Source of the DNA: JALORV01 sp963703945
GTDB taxonomy: Bacteria > Pseudomonadota > Gammaproteobacteria > Burkholderiales > Burkholderiaceae_F
NCBI GenBank assembly: GCA_963703945.1
Contig: CAVPGM010000046.1
Span: 331,745 to 395,744, forward strand
Reading direction: 5' to 3'
DNA length: 64,000 nt
In this document: piece by piece, positions 34,872 through 44,871 of the stretch
Numbering within the stretch: the first letter of the stretch is position 1
Layout: every line of letters begins with the position of its first letter
Notes under the pieces: model-generated
Databases searched by the model: none
What the model was told of the DNA's origin: nothing
Seen by the model: the letters and a program-made list of their open reading frames with translations, nothing else
Program-made: the position numbers and the translations under genes

Positions 34872-36671
34872 ATGCGAGAACAGCAACTGCGCAATCTGAT
34901 CGAAGACGTCCGCGAAGGGCGTTTGCCGCGACGCTCGTTCATTCAACAAATGGTTGGCCTGGGACTATCCGCGCCGATGGCATCGATGCTGCTGATGCAT
35001 GCCGGCGTGGCCCAGGCTCAGGCCGATCTGCCGTACAAGCCGACCAAGCGCGGCGGCGGTGGCGTGCTCAAGGTGCTGTGGTGGCAGGGCGCCACGCTGC
35101 TGCAGCCGCACTTTGCCAACGGCACCAAGGACCAGGAAGGCTCGAGGATCTTCTACGAATCGCTGGGCGTGTGGGACGGCGAGGGCAACCTGGTGCCGAT
35201 CCTTGCGGCCGAGATCCCGACTCGGGACAACGGCGGCCTGTCGGCCGACGGCCGCAGCGTGACCTGGAAGCTGAAGAAGGGCGTCACCTGGCACGACGGC
35301 CAGCCTTTCACGGCGGACGATTGTGTCTTTACCTGGGAATATGCGCGCGACCCGGCCACCGCCGCGGTCACCACTGGGGTGTACAAGGACGTCACCGTCA
35401 CCAAGGTCGACTCGCACACGATCCGCGTCACCTTCGCGAAGCCGACGCCGTTCTGGGCGACCGCGTTCGTAGCGGCCGAAGGCATGATCATCCCGAAGCA
35501 TGTGTTCGGCCCGTACATCGGCGCCAAGTCGCGCGAGGCACCCGCCAATCTGAAGCCGGTCGGCACCGGGCCATACAAGTTCGTCGACTTCAAGCCGGGG
35601 GACATGGTTCGCGGCGAGATAAACACTGGCTATCACATGCCGAACCGGCCGTTCTTCGATGCGATCGAGATGAAGGGCGGCGGCGACGCGACCTCCGCGG
35701 CGCGTGCGGTACTGCAGACGGGCGAGTTCGACTATGCGTGGAATCTGCAGGTCGAGGACGAGGTGCTGAAGCGGCTCGAAGCCGGTGGCAAGGGCCGCGC
35801 GCTGATCGTGTCAAGCGGCGACATCGAATTCATCCAGCTGAACACGAAGGATCCCTGGAACGAAGTCGACGGCGAGCGCGCCAACGTCAAGTCGAAGCAC
35901 TGGGCGTTTTCCGATCCCGCGGTGCGCGAGGCGATGTCGCTCCTGGCCGATCGCAAGGGCATCCAGGACTTCATCTACGGCCGCACCGGCAGCGCGACCA
36001 GCAACTTCCTGAACAACCCGGCGCGCTTCCGCTCGCCCAATACGAAGTACGAGTTCAACGTCGACAAGGCCAACCAGGTCCTCGACGCCGCGGGCTGGAA
36101 GAAGGGTGCCGACGGCGTCCGCGAGAAGGACGGCAAGAAGCTGAAGTTCGTCTACCAGACCTCGGTCAATTCGCTGCGCCAGAAGGAGCAGGCGGTCATC
36201 AAGCAGGCCTGCCAGAAGGCCGGCATCGACCTCGAACTGAAGTCGGTCACCGCCAGCGTGTTCTTCTCGTCCGACGTGGCCAACCCGGACACCTACGGCA
36301 AGTTCTGGTGCGACATGCAGATGTACACGACCACGATGACGCAGCCTGACCCCGAGCGTTTCATGGACCAGTACCTGTCGCGCGAGGTCTCGTCAAAGGC
36401 CAACAAGTGGCAGGGTCGCAACATCACCCGCTGGGTCAGCGAGGAATACGACAAGACCTACCAGGCGGCCGAGGGCGAGCTCGATCCGGTCAAGCGCGCG
36501 GCTCTGTTCGTGCGCCTCAACGACCTGCCCGTCAAGGACAACGTCATCGTCCCGCTGATCAGCCGGCCGCGCGTGCGCGGCTCAAACCTGAAGCTGGTGA
36601 CGCCACTGACCGGATGGGACCTCGACTTCTCGCAGTTGCATAACTGGTACCGCGACGGAGACCTCGGCTGA
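34872..36671 (+). CDS. ABC transporter peptide/opine-type substrate-binding protein (SBP family 5), first copy
   Basis: The 599-residue binding protein has a Tat-type signal: RRSFIQQMVGLGLSAPMASM around residues 20-40, ending in GVAQAQA. The mature part shows family 5 hallmarks: WHDGQPFTADDCVFTWEYARDP, PVGTGPYKFVDFKPGD, and VREAMSLLADRKGIQDFIYG. It captures peptides, opines or similar solutes in the periplasm for the permeases encoded downstream. ATG 34872 has GGAGGGTGAAG before it. It is followed after 53 bases by a closely related second binding protein. Ligand cannot be told from sequence. Confidence 0.92.
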   Translation: MREQQLRNLIEDVREGRLPRRSFIQQMVGLGLSAPMASMLLMHAGVAQAQADLPYKPTKRGGGGVLKVLWWQGATLLQPHFANGTKDQEGSRIFYESLGVWDGEGNLVPILAAEIPTRDNGGLSADGRSVTWKLKKGVTWHDGQPFTADDCVFTWEYARDPATAAVTTGVYKDVTVTKVDSHTIRVTFAKPTPFWATAFVAAEGMIIPKHVFGPYIGAKSREAPANLKPVGTGPYKFVDFKPGDMVRGEINTGYHMPNRPFFDAIEMKGGGDATSAARAVLQTGEFDYAWNLQVEDEVLKRLEAGGKGRALIVSSGDIEFIQLNTKDPWNEVDGERANVKSKHWAFSDPAVREAMSLLADRKGIQDFIYGRTGSATSNFLNNPARFRSPNTKYEFNVDKANQVLDAAGWKKGADGVREKDGKKLKFVYQTSVNSLRQKEQAVIKQACQKAGIDLELKSVTASVFFSSDVANPDTYGKFWCDMQMYTTTMTQPDPERFMDQYLSREVSSKANKWQGRNITRWVSEEYDKTYQAAEGELDPVKRAALFVRLNDLPVKDNVIVPLISRPRVRGSNLKLVTPLTGWDLDFSQLHNWYRDGDLG

Positions 36672-36724
36672 CCCCACCAGCTGCGACGCACGCGACAGAG
36701 CGATCGCCGGCTGGGCGTGGCCGC

Positions 36725-38503
36725 ATGACCGAGGAGCGGGAGCTTCGACTCTGGATCGCCGGCGTGCGCGCCGGCACGCTCGCGCGGCGCAGTTTCATCG
36801 CGCAGCTTGCGGCGCTCGGCGTGGCCACGCCGGTGGCGAGCCTGCTGCTGGCGGACGAAGGCCTAGCGCAGCCGGCTCCGCCCTATAAGCCGACGCATCG
36901 CGGCGGCGGCGGCACGCTGAAGCTGCTGTTCTGGCAGGGCCCGACGCTGCTCAACCCGCATTTCGCCAACAGCATCAAGGATGCGGCGGGATCGCGGCCC
37001 TTCTATGAGCCGCTCGCGCGATTCGACGCGGACGGCCAGCTGGTTCCGATTCTCGCGGCGGAGGTTCCGAGTGGCCGCAACGGCGGGATCGCCGCGGACG
37101 GACGATCGACTATCTGGCAGCTGAAGCGCGATGTGACCTGGCACGACGGCAGGCCGTTCACCGCGGACGATGTGATCTTCAACTGGCGCTTTGCGACCGA
37201 TCCCGCCACCGCGGCGTTCACCGGCGGCGTCTATGAGAACGTCAAGGCCATCGAGAAGATCGACACGCACACGTTGCGAATCGTCTTCGAGAAACCCACG
37301 CCGATCTGGACGCGCACCTCAAACCAGCAACTGATCCCGCAGCATCTGTTTGCGCCCTACCTCGGCGCGAAATCACGCGAGTCGCCGCACAACCTGAAGC
37401 CCGTCGGCACCGGCCCTTATCTGTTCACTGAGTTCAAACCGGGCGACATCGTCAAGGGTCAGCTCAACCCGAACTACCACGGGCTGAACCGGCCGCATTT
37501 CGACGCCATCGAGATCAAGGGCGGGGGCGACGCAGCATCCGCGGCGCGGGCCGTTCTGCAAACCGGCGAATTCGACTATGCGTGGAACCTGCAGGTCGAA
37601 GACGAGGTGCTGAAGCGCATGGAGGGCAACGGCAAGGGCCGTGTCGTGATCAGCTGGGGCGGCGACACCGAGATGATCTGGCTGAACATGACCGACCCGT
37701 CCATCGAAGTGGATGGGGAGCGCGCCAGCCCGAAGTCCCGCCATCCGATTCTCTCGGACCCGGCCGTTCGCGAGGCGCTGGCGCTGCTGCTGGACCGCAA
37801 GGCCGTACAGGAATTCGTCTACGGACGCACCGGTCTGGCTACGGCGAACGTGCTGAACAACCCACGGCAGTTCAACAGTCCGAACACGAAGAACGAATCT
37901 AACCTGGACAAGGCCAACGCGCTGCTCGATGGCGCGGGCTGGAAGCGTGGCGGCAATGGTGTCCGCGAAAAGGGTGGGCGCAAGCTCAGCTTCGTGTTCC
38001 AGAGCTCGACCAACTCGGTGCGTCAGAAGGTGCAGGCCGTCTACAAGCAGGCCTGCGGCAAGGCCGGCGTCGAGATCGAAATTAAGGCCGTCACGCCAGC
38101 CGTTTACTTCTCATCCGACATCGGCAATCCTGACACGGCAGGCAAGTTCTGGGCAGACCTGCAGATGCATACGTTCACCCGACTGCCGGATCCGGACCGC
38201 TTCATGCAGCTGTGGGTCTCATGGGAAGCTTCGAGCAAAGCCAACAAGTGGCTTGGACTGAATACCGGGCGCTGGGCGAACGCCGAGTACGACACCCTGT
38301 TCAAGGCGCAGCAGGCCGAGCTCGACCCGGTGAAGCGCGCCGCGCTGCTGATTCGGATGAACGACCTCGTCTGTAACGACCGGGCGATGATCCCGGTGGT
38401 GTGCCGGCCGCAGGTCGACGGCTTGGCCCACAATCTTGCGGCACCGCTGTCTGCCTGGGACAACCCGCTCGCCGGGCTGCACGACTGGTACCGCGAGAGC
38501 TGA
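36725..38503 (+). CDS. ABC transporter peptide/opine-type substrate-binding protein (SBP family 5), second copy
   Basis: The 592-residue protein is a paralogue of the preceding gene along its length, sharing stretches such as YKPTxRGGGG, WHDGxPFTADD, PVGTGPY and QTGEFDYAWNLQVEDEVLKR. It also begins with a twin-arginine signal (ARRSFIAQLAALGVATPVAS) ending LAQPAPP. The tandem copies precede a single set of permease and ATPase genes, so they may give one importer two ligand ranges. The dppB-like gene starts at TTG 38507, 3 bases after this stop. Confidence 0.92.
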   Translation: MTEERELRLWIAGVRAGTLARRSFIAQLAALGVATPVASLLLADEGLAQPAPPYKPTHRGGGGTLKLLFWQGPTLLNPHFANSIKDAAGSRPFYEPLARFDADGQLVPILAAEVPSGRNGGIAADGRSTIWQLKRDVTWHDGRPFTADDVIFNWRFATDPATAAFTGGVYENVKAIEKIDTHTLRIVFEKPTPIWTRTSNQQLIPQHLFAPYLGAKSRESPHNLKPVGTGPYLFTEFKPGDIVKGQLNPNYHGLNRPHFDAIEIKGGGDAASAARAVLQTGEFDYAWNLQVEDEVLKRMEGNGKGRVVISWGGDTEMIWLNMTDPSIEVDGERASPKSRHPILSDPAVREALALLLDRKAVQEFVYGRTGLATANVLNNPRQFNSPNTKNESNLDKANALLDGAGWKRGGNGVREKGGRKLSFVFQSSTNSVRQKVQAVYKQACGKAGVEIEIKAVTPAVYFSSDIGNPDTAGKFWADLQMHTFTRLPDPDRFMQLWVSWEASSKANKWLGLNTGRWANAEYDTLFKAQQAELDPVKRAALLIRMNDLVCNDRAMIPVVCRPQVDGLAHNLAAPLSAWDNPLAGLHDWYRES

Positions 38504-38506
38504 CGC

Positions 38507-39466
38507 TTGGGCAGCTATCTCCTTCGTCGTCTGCTGATCGCCGTACCCAGCCTGCTTGGTATCAGCGTCGTGCTATTCACGGTGCTGGCGCTCGCTCCGG
38601 GCGATCCGTTTTCCGAGCTGGCACTGAATCCGAACGTGCCGGCCGAGGTGCGCATGGCGCTGCGCGCGAAGTTCGGTCTGGACGACCCGGTCTGGCAGCG
38701 CTACTTCCACTGGTTCGCGGCGATGCTGCAGGGTGACTGGGGCTTCTCGTTCATCAGCCGCGTCGACGTCGACACGCTGATCATGCAGCGGGTCCCGGTG
38801 ACGCTCGCGGTGATCGGTGCCTCGCAGCTGCTCGCGCTGGCGATCGCGCTGCCGATCGGCGTGCTGTCGGCAATGCGGCCCTATTCCTGGTTCGACCGCA
38901 TCGCCAGCACACTGGCCTTCGTCGGCTTCTCGCTGCCGACCTTCTTCACCGGCATCCTGCTGATCCTCGTGTTCTCGATCAAGCTCGGCTGGTTGCCGTT
39001 CGTGTTCCGCGCGGATCTCAACACGACCGGCTGGGCATGGTGGGGCGAGATGTTCCGCCAGTCGATCATGCCGATCGTCGTGCTCGGCCTGTTCCAGGGT
39101 GCGAGCTGGACCCGCTACGTCCGCTCGGCAATGCTCGACGTGATCAGGCTCGACTATGTGACGACAGCGCGGGCCAAGGGTCTTGCCGAACGCGTCGTGG
39201 TGCTGAAGCACGTGGTGCGCAACGCGCTGATCCCGGTGGTCACGCTGGTCGCGCTGCAGATGCCCGCCGTGTTCGGCGGCGCGATCGTGACCGAGCAGAT
39301 CTTCCGCATCCCGGGCATCGGTTCGCTGCTGATCGACGCGATCCTGCGCAACGACACGCCGGTGATCATGGCAGTGACGTTCGTCTTCTCCTGCCTCGTC
39401 ATCGTCTTCAACCTGATTGCCGACCTGCTTTATGGCTGGCTCGACCCTCGCATCACCTATCGTTAG
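38507..39466 (+). CDS. ABC transporter permease, DppB/OppB type
   Basis: The 319-residue permease has six membrane helices and the family N-terminus MGSYLLRRLLIAVPSLLGIS followed by LAPGDPF. The EAA loop that contacts the ATPases reads TTARAKGLAERVVVLKHVVRNALIP. The start codon is TTG 38507, the only one giving the conserved N-terminus. The end of the gene runs into the second permease, with which it forms the transmembrane heterodimer. Confidence 0.92.
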   Translation: MGSYLLRRLLIAVPSLLGISVVLFTVLALAPGDPFSELALNPNVPAEVRMALRAKFGLDDPVWQRYFHWFAAMLQGDWGFSFISRVDVDTLIMQRVPVTLAVIGASQLLALAIALPIGVLSAMRPYSWFDRIASTLAFVGFSLPTFFTGILLILVFSIKLGWLPFVFRADLNTTGWAWWGEMFRQSIMPIVVLGLFQGASWTRYVRSAMLDVIRLDYVTTARAKGLAERVVVLKHVVRNALIPVVTLVALQMPAVFGGAIVTEQIFRIPGIGSLLIDAILRNDTPVIMAVTFVFSCLVIVFNLIADLLYGWLDPRITYR

Positions 39467-39471
39467 GCCGA

Positions 39472-40359
39472 TGCCGGCGCGTCGGCACCTCGCCATGGCG
39501 CGAGGCCTGGCGGCGCTTCCGCCGCCATCGCCTGGCGTTTGCGAGCCTGTTCGTGCTGCTGGCGCTGGTGCTGGCGGTGATCTTCGGCCCGCTGGTCTGG
39601 CGGCTGCCGATCAACGAGATCGACTTCACGGCGCAGATGCAGCCGCCCTCGCTCGCGCACCCGTTTGGCACTGACGACCTCGGCCAGGACCTGCTGGCAC
39701 GCATTCTGTACGGCGGCCGCATCTCGCTGGCGGTCGGCCTGGCGGCGATGACGATGGCGATCGTCGTCGGTGTGCTGATCGGCGCGATCGCGGGCAGCGC
39801 GCGCGGCAGCATCGACACCGCGCTGATGTGGCTCACCGACCTGTTCCTGTCGCTGCCGCAGCTGCCGCTGCTGCTGCTGATCATCTATCTGTTCCGCGAC
39901 AGCCTGAAGAGCGTGCTCGGCCCGGAGGGCGGTGTCTTCGTGCTGATCGTTGCGGTGATCGGCGGCTTCCGCTGGATGCCGGTGGCGCGGCTGGTCCGCG
40001 CCCAGTTCTTCTCGCTGCGCGAAAAGGAGTTCGTCGAGGCCGCGCGTGCGCTCGGCGCATCGCACACGCGCACCGTCGTGCGTCACATCCTGCCGAACGC
40101 ACTCGGGCCGGTGATCGTCGCCGGCACCATCGACGTGGCCGCGGCCATCATCGCCGAGTCCACGCTGTCGTTCCTCGGCCTGGGCTTTCCGCCGGACATC
40201 CCGACCTGGGGCCGCATCCTCTTCGACGCCAAGGACCATCTGGACATCGCGCCGTACTGGGCGTTGTTCCCGGGACTGGCGATCTTCATCACCGTGCTGA
40301 CGATCAACTTCGTCGGCGACGGACTTCGCGACGCGCTCGATCCGCGCAAGGTTTTGTGA
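39472..40359 (+). CDS. ABC transporter permease, DppC/OppC type (5' end frameshifted or non-canonical start)
   Basis: The frame encodes a standard DppC: SPWREAWRRFRRHRLAFASL and a first helix, HPFGTDDLGQDLLARILYGG, the EAA loop VEAARALGASHTRTVVRHILPNAL, and LSFLGLGFPPDIPTWGRIL. No ATG, GTG or TTG occurs in this frame between the upstream gene's end and the first helix. An ATG at 39471, 4 bases after the dppB stop, is in the neighbouring frame. Dropping one base between 39471 and about 39490 would give a protein starting MPARRHSPWREAW. So the 5' end holds either an indel or an unusual start. The rest is intact; the start given is approximate. Confidence 0.85.
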   Translation, partial: CRRVGTSPWREAWRRFRRHRLAFASLFVLLALVLAVIFGPLVWRLPINEIDFTAQMQPPSLAHPFGTDDLGQDLLARILYGGRISLAVGLAAMTMAIVVGVLIGAIAGSARGSIDTALMWLTDLFLSLPQLPLLLLIIYLFRDSLKSVLGPEGGVFVLIVAVIGGFRWMPVARLVRAQFFSLREKEFVEAARALGASHTRTVVRHILPNALGPVIVAGTIDVAAAIIAESTLSFLGLGFPPDIPTWGRILFDAKDHLDIAPYWALFPGLAIFITVLTINFVGDGLRDALDPRKVL

Positions 40360-40363
40360 TGCG

Positions 40364-41346
<983 letters not shown>

Positions 41347-41350
<4 letters not shown>

Positions 41351-42375
41351 GCGCTGCGAGCCAATCCATCCGGGCAACGGTGGAATCGAGCGACGAACCT
41401 GCAACGCGCTCGCCGCTGCTGAGCGTCCGCAATCTCGTCAAGCGGTTCGCTATCAGGGGCGGGCTGCTGGGTCGCACGTTCGAGCAGGTGCACGCGGTGG
41501 ACGGCGTCAGCTTCGATGTCGCTGCCGGAGAGACCCTGGGAGTGGTCGGCGAGTCCGGCTGCGGCAAGAGCACGACGGGCCGCTGCGTGCTGCGACTGAT
41601 CGAGCCGACCTCGGGTGAGGTCTGGTTCGAGGGCAAGAACGTCACGGCACTCGAGAAGACCGCGCTGCGCGAAATGGCGCGCGACATGCAGATCATTTTC
41701 CAGGACCCGTACGCGTCGCTGAACCCTCGAATGACGGTCACCGCGATCGTCGGTGAGGCGCTGACGATCCACAAGCTCACCAAGACGCGGCGCGAGTACG
41801 AAGACCGGATCGTCGAACTGCTGGAGACCGTGGGGCTCAACGCCGGCCACATGCGACGCTACCCGCACGAATTCTCGGGTGGCCAGCGCCAGCGCATCGG
41901 CATCGCGCGCGCCCTGGCGGTCGATCCCAAGTTCATCGTCTGCGACGAAGCGGTATCGGCACTCGACGTGTCGATCCAGGCCCAGGTCATCAACCTGCTC
42001 GAGGACCTGCAGGCCAAGTTCAACCTGACCTACATGTTCATCGCGCACGATCTCTCGGTGGTGGAGCACATCAGTGACCGTGTGGCTGTGATGTACCTCG
42101 GCCGCATCGTCGAGATCGCACCGGCGCGGAAGCTGTACAACCATCCGCTGCATCCGTATACCGAGGCACTGCTGTCGGCCGTGCCGATTCCCGATCCGAA
42201 GTTCAGGAGCAAGCGGATCATGCTTAGGGGCGAAGTCCCCAGTCCGATCAGGCCGCCGTCGGGCTGCCATTTTCATACGCGCTGCCCGATCGCCAGGCCA
42301 GAGTGCGCGCGCGACAAGCCGGAACTCAAGCAGAGCAGCGAAGGCCACTGGGTAGCCTGCCACTTTCGCGGCTAG
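41347..42375 (+). CDS. ABC transporter ATPase, DppF/OppF type
   Basis: The 342-residue partner ATPase has Walker A GESGCGKSTTGR, signature FSGGQRQRIGIARAL, Walker B FIVCDEAVSALDVS and FIAHDLSVV. The C-terminal cysteine motif CHFHTRCPIARPEC is present. ATG 41347 overlaps the previous TGA (ATGA). It completes a binding-protein x2, permease x2, ATPase x2 importer operon from 34.9 to 42.4 kb. The next gene converges only 2 bases after its stop. Confidence 0.94.
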
Positions 42376-42377
42376 CA

Positions 42378-42824
42378 CTACCTGGTTCGAATGTATTCGT
42401 GCTGTTTGCCCGACAGGCTTGATCGAAGAACGAGCCTCGATGCATCAACGGACACGATTTCATCCGTGTCCGTGGTGCCCGGCGCAGGCGTCAACCCGGA
42501 ACTGGTCTCATAGTGCCAAGCAAGCGTATTGCCGGACACCGACCAGGTACCGCCAAAATCGATGAACGTCTTGCCATCGACGGTCGAGGATCCGAAAAAG
42601 TGCATGTTCTGCGTGAAGACCACATGGGTAACCGTCGTGGCACCACCTGGATGATCGGCCGACGCCGACCATCTTCCGACCAGCGACATTGGCGATATCT
42701 GATTCTGGGCTACGGCGGTGTTCAGGATGCACACGAGGATCAATAGCAATAGCGAACGCAGCCTGAACAGAGACCGCTTCTGCTCCCGATTGCCGGCCGT
42801 CGCCGATGACCGGTTTTGACTCAC
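42378..42824 (-). CDS. Secreted lipocalin-like protein of unknown function
   Basis: The 148-residue product starts at GTG 42824 and carries a signal peptide, LRSLLLLILVCILNTAVAQN. The mature domain LVGRWSASADHPGG ... GGTWSVSGNTLAWHYETSSG ... LVLRSSLSGKQHEYIRTR has the alternating strand pattern and the repeated G-x-W of small lipocalin-like beta-barrels. I do not recognise a specific family. The start overlaps the stop of the VOC gene upstream (GTGA), so the two are translationally coupled. Confidence 0.65.
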   Translation of the reverse strand: MSQNRSSATAGNREQKRSLFRLRSLLLLILVCILNTAVAQNQISPMSLVGRWSASADHPGGATTVTHVVFTQNMHFFGSSTVDGKTFIDFGGTWSVSGNTLAWHYETSSGLTPAPGTTDTDEIVSVDASRLVLRSSLSGKQHEYIRTR

Positions 42825-43192
42825 GATTGAGTCTGCGGCTCGAAGAGCTCGATTGGGTTGCCAGATGGGTCCTCCACCAGGACCTGCTGCCCGCCCGGAC
42901 CTCTGACAGGGTCGCTGCGAAACCGAGCGCCTGTCGAGCGCAGCGCAGCCATTGCGACAGACAGGTCCTGCACCTCGATCACGAGCCGATTCCAACCGCC
43001 AGGCAACGGGACTGAACCGTCCGCCAGGTGGCGTGACGCCGAACTCCCGGGACCGCTCAACCACAGCAGCAGATCGTCCCTTTGCAGCATCGCGAAGGGC
43101 GGACCCCAACGCTCCTTCTCAGCGAAGCCGAGGGCGGCGTAGAAAGGCAACGCGGCGTCGACATCATTGACAAGATAACGGACCGTAGCCAT
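42821..43192 (-). CDS. VOC-family (glyoxalase/bleomycin-resistance fold) protein
   Basis: The 123-residue protein has one VOC module: VRYLVNDVDAALPFYAALGF at the start and VLVEDPSGNPIELFEPQ at the end, the latter with the usual Asp-Pro-x-Gly-Asn-x-Ile-Glu-Leu metal-side motif. VOC proteins include glyoxalases, dioxygenases and antibiotic-binding proteins; the activity here is undetermined. It is cotranscribed with the secreted protein downstream. Confidence 0.85.
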   Translation of the reverse strand: MATVRYLVNDVDAALPFYAALGFAEKERWGPPFAMLQRDDLLLWLSGPGSSASRHLADGSVPLPGGWNRLVIEVQDLSVAMAALRSTGARFRSDPVRGPGGQQVLVEDPSGNPIELFEPQTQS

Positions 43193-43331
43193 CTTTTGCG
43201 TTACTCGATGTACTTCCAGAGGGTCTGAATACGAACGTCGCCGCAGTGACAGGTGGCAAGCATCGGCATCGACAATTGAGGCGCCTCAATTCTGTCCGCT
43301 TCTGATCTAAACGTGAAGCTGGAGGCAACGC

Positions 43332-43796
43332 TTAGCCCGGCACTCGGCGCTGTCTTCGCAGCCACCACCGGAAGAGGCGATGAGCGGGATCGACAGGCGG
43401 GCAATACATCAGAGGGCAGCCACCGACGATGGGCTCGACCCCGCCAGCCCGGCAGGCCTCGACTGCCGCAGCTGAAACGCTGCCTTCGCCAAACGACCGA
43501 TGGAACCAGATGTGCCTGACGCCGCGTTCGAGTGCTGCGCGCACTACTTCCACTGAGTCACTGGGGTGAGTCACCACCATCACGCCGTGAATGGATCCCG
43601 GTACGGATTCAACATTCAGATAGCAGGTCTGGCCGTCAACCTCAGCGGCCTTGGGGTTGACCGGGATCGGTTCGTGGCCGCGGTCGCGGAGCCGGCGGAA
43701 GATCGCGTTGGCCGGCGCGTTCCCCGACCTCGAGACACCGGCGACAACAATTGGCTTGCCGGCAAGAAAAGCCGCGACGGCCGCCGGGATGCTCAT
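43332..43796 (-). CDS. CoA-binding domain protein (YccU-like)
   Basis: The 154-residue protein consists of a Rossmann-type CoA-binding domain: IVVAGVSRSGNAPANAIFRRLRDRGHEPIPVNPK near the N-terminus in two conserved pieces, then VMVVTHPSDSVEVVRAALERGVRHIW. A C-terminal basic tail (FRWWLRRQRR) follows. Relatives resemble the CoA-binding part of succinyl-CoA synthetase but lack the catalytic part. Function is unknown. Confidence 0.8.
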   Translation of the reverse strand: MSIPAAVAAFLAGKPIVVAGVSRSGNAPANAIFRRLRDRGHEPIPVNPKAAEVDGQTCYLNVESVPGSIHGVMVVTHPSDSVEVVRAALERGVRHIWFHRSFGEGSVSAAAVEACRAGGVEPIVGGCPLMYCPPVDPAHRLFRWWLRRQRRVPG

Positions 43797-43926
43797 GCAC
43801 TGCCCTTGTTCCGTAAAGGATCGATAACCGGCCGCCCGCAGTGGTGTCGCGCGTTGACGATGCTCAAGTCTGACACCTCGCCGCGAACCAGACTTGATCT
43901 GTGAAGGAATCCAGGCTGAGGACGAA

Positions 43927-44448
43927 ATGACGAAGACGCTGATCGCTTATCACTCCAGGACGGGCAACACACGGCGCGTAGCCCGCATCCTGGCCAACCG
44001 TTTGAATGCGGATCTCGACGAAATCCAGATCGTGCAGCCACTCGAGGGCCGGATCGGCTACGCGATGTGTGCAATCGAGGCGATGGCTGGCCTCGCGCCA
44101 GCGCTCAGACCGGCACGCAAAGACCCGGCCGACTATGACTTGATCGTGGTTGGAACACCCGTGTGGTTCTGGAGTCTTGCGAGCCCGGTGCGCAGCTGGC
44201 TCGAGAGACATCCGCTCGTGGGCCGGCGATTCGGGTTCTTCTGCACCATGGGCGGCTCGGGTGCGTCCTGCGTGTTCTCGACGATGACGCAGCTGGCCGG
44301 CGACGCGCCTGTCGCCACACTGGCACTGACCGACCATGAGATCGGAGCGGCCGCGACCGCAAAGCTCGATGGCTTCGTGCGCGCACTGCGAGCCGACCGC
44401 GGGCGGCGCGGGGCAGCAGCGTCGGCCGTCGCGCACGCAAGCGCCTGA
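43927..44448 (+). CDS. Flavodoxin-family protein
   Basis: The 173-residue product has the FMN phosphate loop YHSRTGNTRRVARILANRL at residues 7-25 and later flavodoxin strands YDLIVVGTPVWFWSLASPVRSWLE and FGFFCTMGGSGA. It is likely a soluble FMN electron carrier or NAD(P)H-quinone reductase relative. ATG 43927 (MTKTLIAYHS) is preceded by GAGGA; a TTG 33 bases upstream is a weaker option. It is the last gene before the region of mobile-element remnants. Confidence 0.82.
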   Translation: MTKTLIAYHSRTGNTRRVARILANRLNADLDEIQIVQPLEGRIGYAMCAIEAMAGLAPALRPARKDPADYDLIVVGTPVWFWSLASPVRSWLERHPLVGRRFGFFCTMGGSGASCVFSTMTQLAGDAPVATLALTDHEIGAAATAKLDGFVRALRADRGRRGAAASAVAHASA

Positions 44449-44477
44449 TACCCGAGGGCACGAGCCCAGAAATGACA

Positions 44478-44499
44478 AGGGCTTCCGTTGGGAAGCCCT
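44478..44499. terminator. Hairpin terminator next to the tRNA fragment
   Basis: An 8-bp stem GGGCTTCC / GGAAGCCC (with an outer A-T pair) and GTTG loop lies between the flavodoxin gene and the first tRNA fragment. On the minus strand it follows the CCA end of the tRNA piece by 8 bases with a modest T-rich tail, as a tRNA terminator would. Confidence 0.55.
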
Positions 44500-44507
44500 C
44501 GATTCTT

Positions 44508-44550
44508 CTGGTTGCGGGGGAAGGATTTGAACCTTCGACCGGGTTATGAG
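44508..44550 (-). repeat. 43-bp direct repeat, copy 1: 3' half of an initiator-tRNA-like gene
   Basis: Read on the minus strand the repeat begins CTCATAACCC (an anticodon loop with CAT). It has a T-arm GAAGG-TTCAAAT-CCTTC, then CCCCGCA and ACCAG, the acceptor end of an initiator tRNA-Met with encoded CCA. The 5' half of the tRNA is missing. Relative to the initiator tRNAs I remember, the variable loop is about 3 bases short. An identical copy is at 46356-46398. Such repeats are typical attachment sites left by tyrosine-recombinase elements. Confidence 0.75.
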
Positions 44551-44800
44551 GATATGCGCCCATCTCGAGGGCTTGATTCGTTGGGCCTACAAGCACGGTG
44601 TCGAACTGAGCTTCTCGCGGCCCGGCAAGCCGACCGACAACGACGACGCACGCGAGAAGATCGAGGCGTGGCGACGGGGCTATAACGAGACGCGTCCCCA
44701 CGGGTCGCTCGGCTGGGCCACACCGGCCGAGTACGCCTGTCGTGCTGCGCGCCTACTGACGACCAAAGGACCGGAAATCTCTACCTCAGAGCGGTCCTAA
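44551..44800 (+). pseudogene. IS3-family transposase C-terminal remnant
   Basis: The frame shows RWAYKHGVELSFSRPGKPTDN joined directly to DDAREKIEAWRRGYNETRPH and GSLGWATPAEYA. These are two parts of the IS3-type orfB C-terminus that are normally separated by about 20 residues (the FIESFNG ... WFLSL part). That missing segment contains the catalytic glutamate of the DDE triad, so the fragment is inactive. It begins abruptly at the edge of the tRNA repeat. No IS inverted repeats are evident. Confidence 0.75.
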
Positions 44801-44825
44801 AACGGGGAAGGGATCAGGAGACCTA

Positions 44826-44852
44826 ACAAAAACGGCGGCTGGCGCCGCCGTT
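44826..44852 (-). terminator. Intrinsic terminator of the PEP-CTERM gene
   Basis: On the minus strand a 9-bp stem AACGGCGGC / GCCGCCGTT with a GCCA loop is followed by TTTGTT. It lies 20 bases after the stop codon of the PEP-CTERM reading frame. Confidence 0.75.
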
Positions 44853-44871
44853 AGGAGTAAGAACTTAGCCG

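Noticed and set aside
43201..43404. 67-codon minus-strand frame between the VOC and CoA-binding genes
   Set aside because: Overlaps the CoA-binding gene 3' end, no recognisable features or ribosome site.
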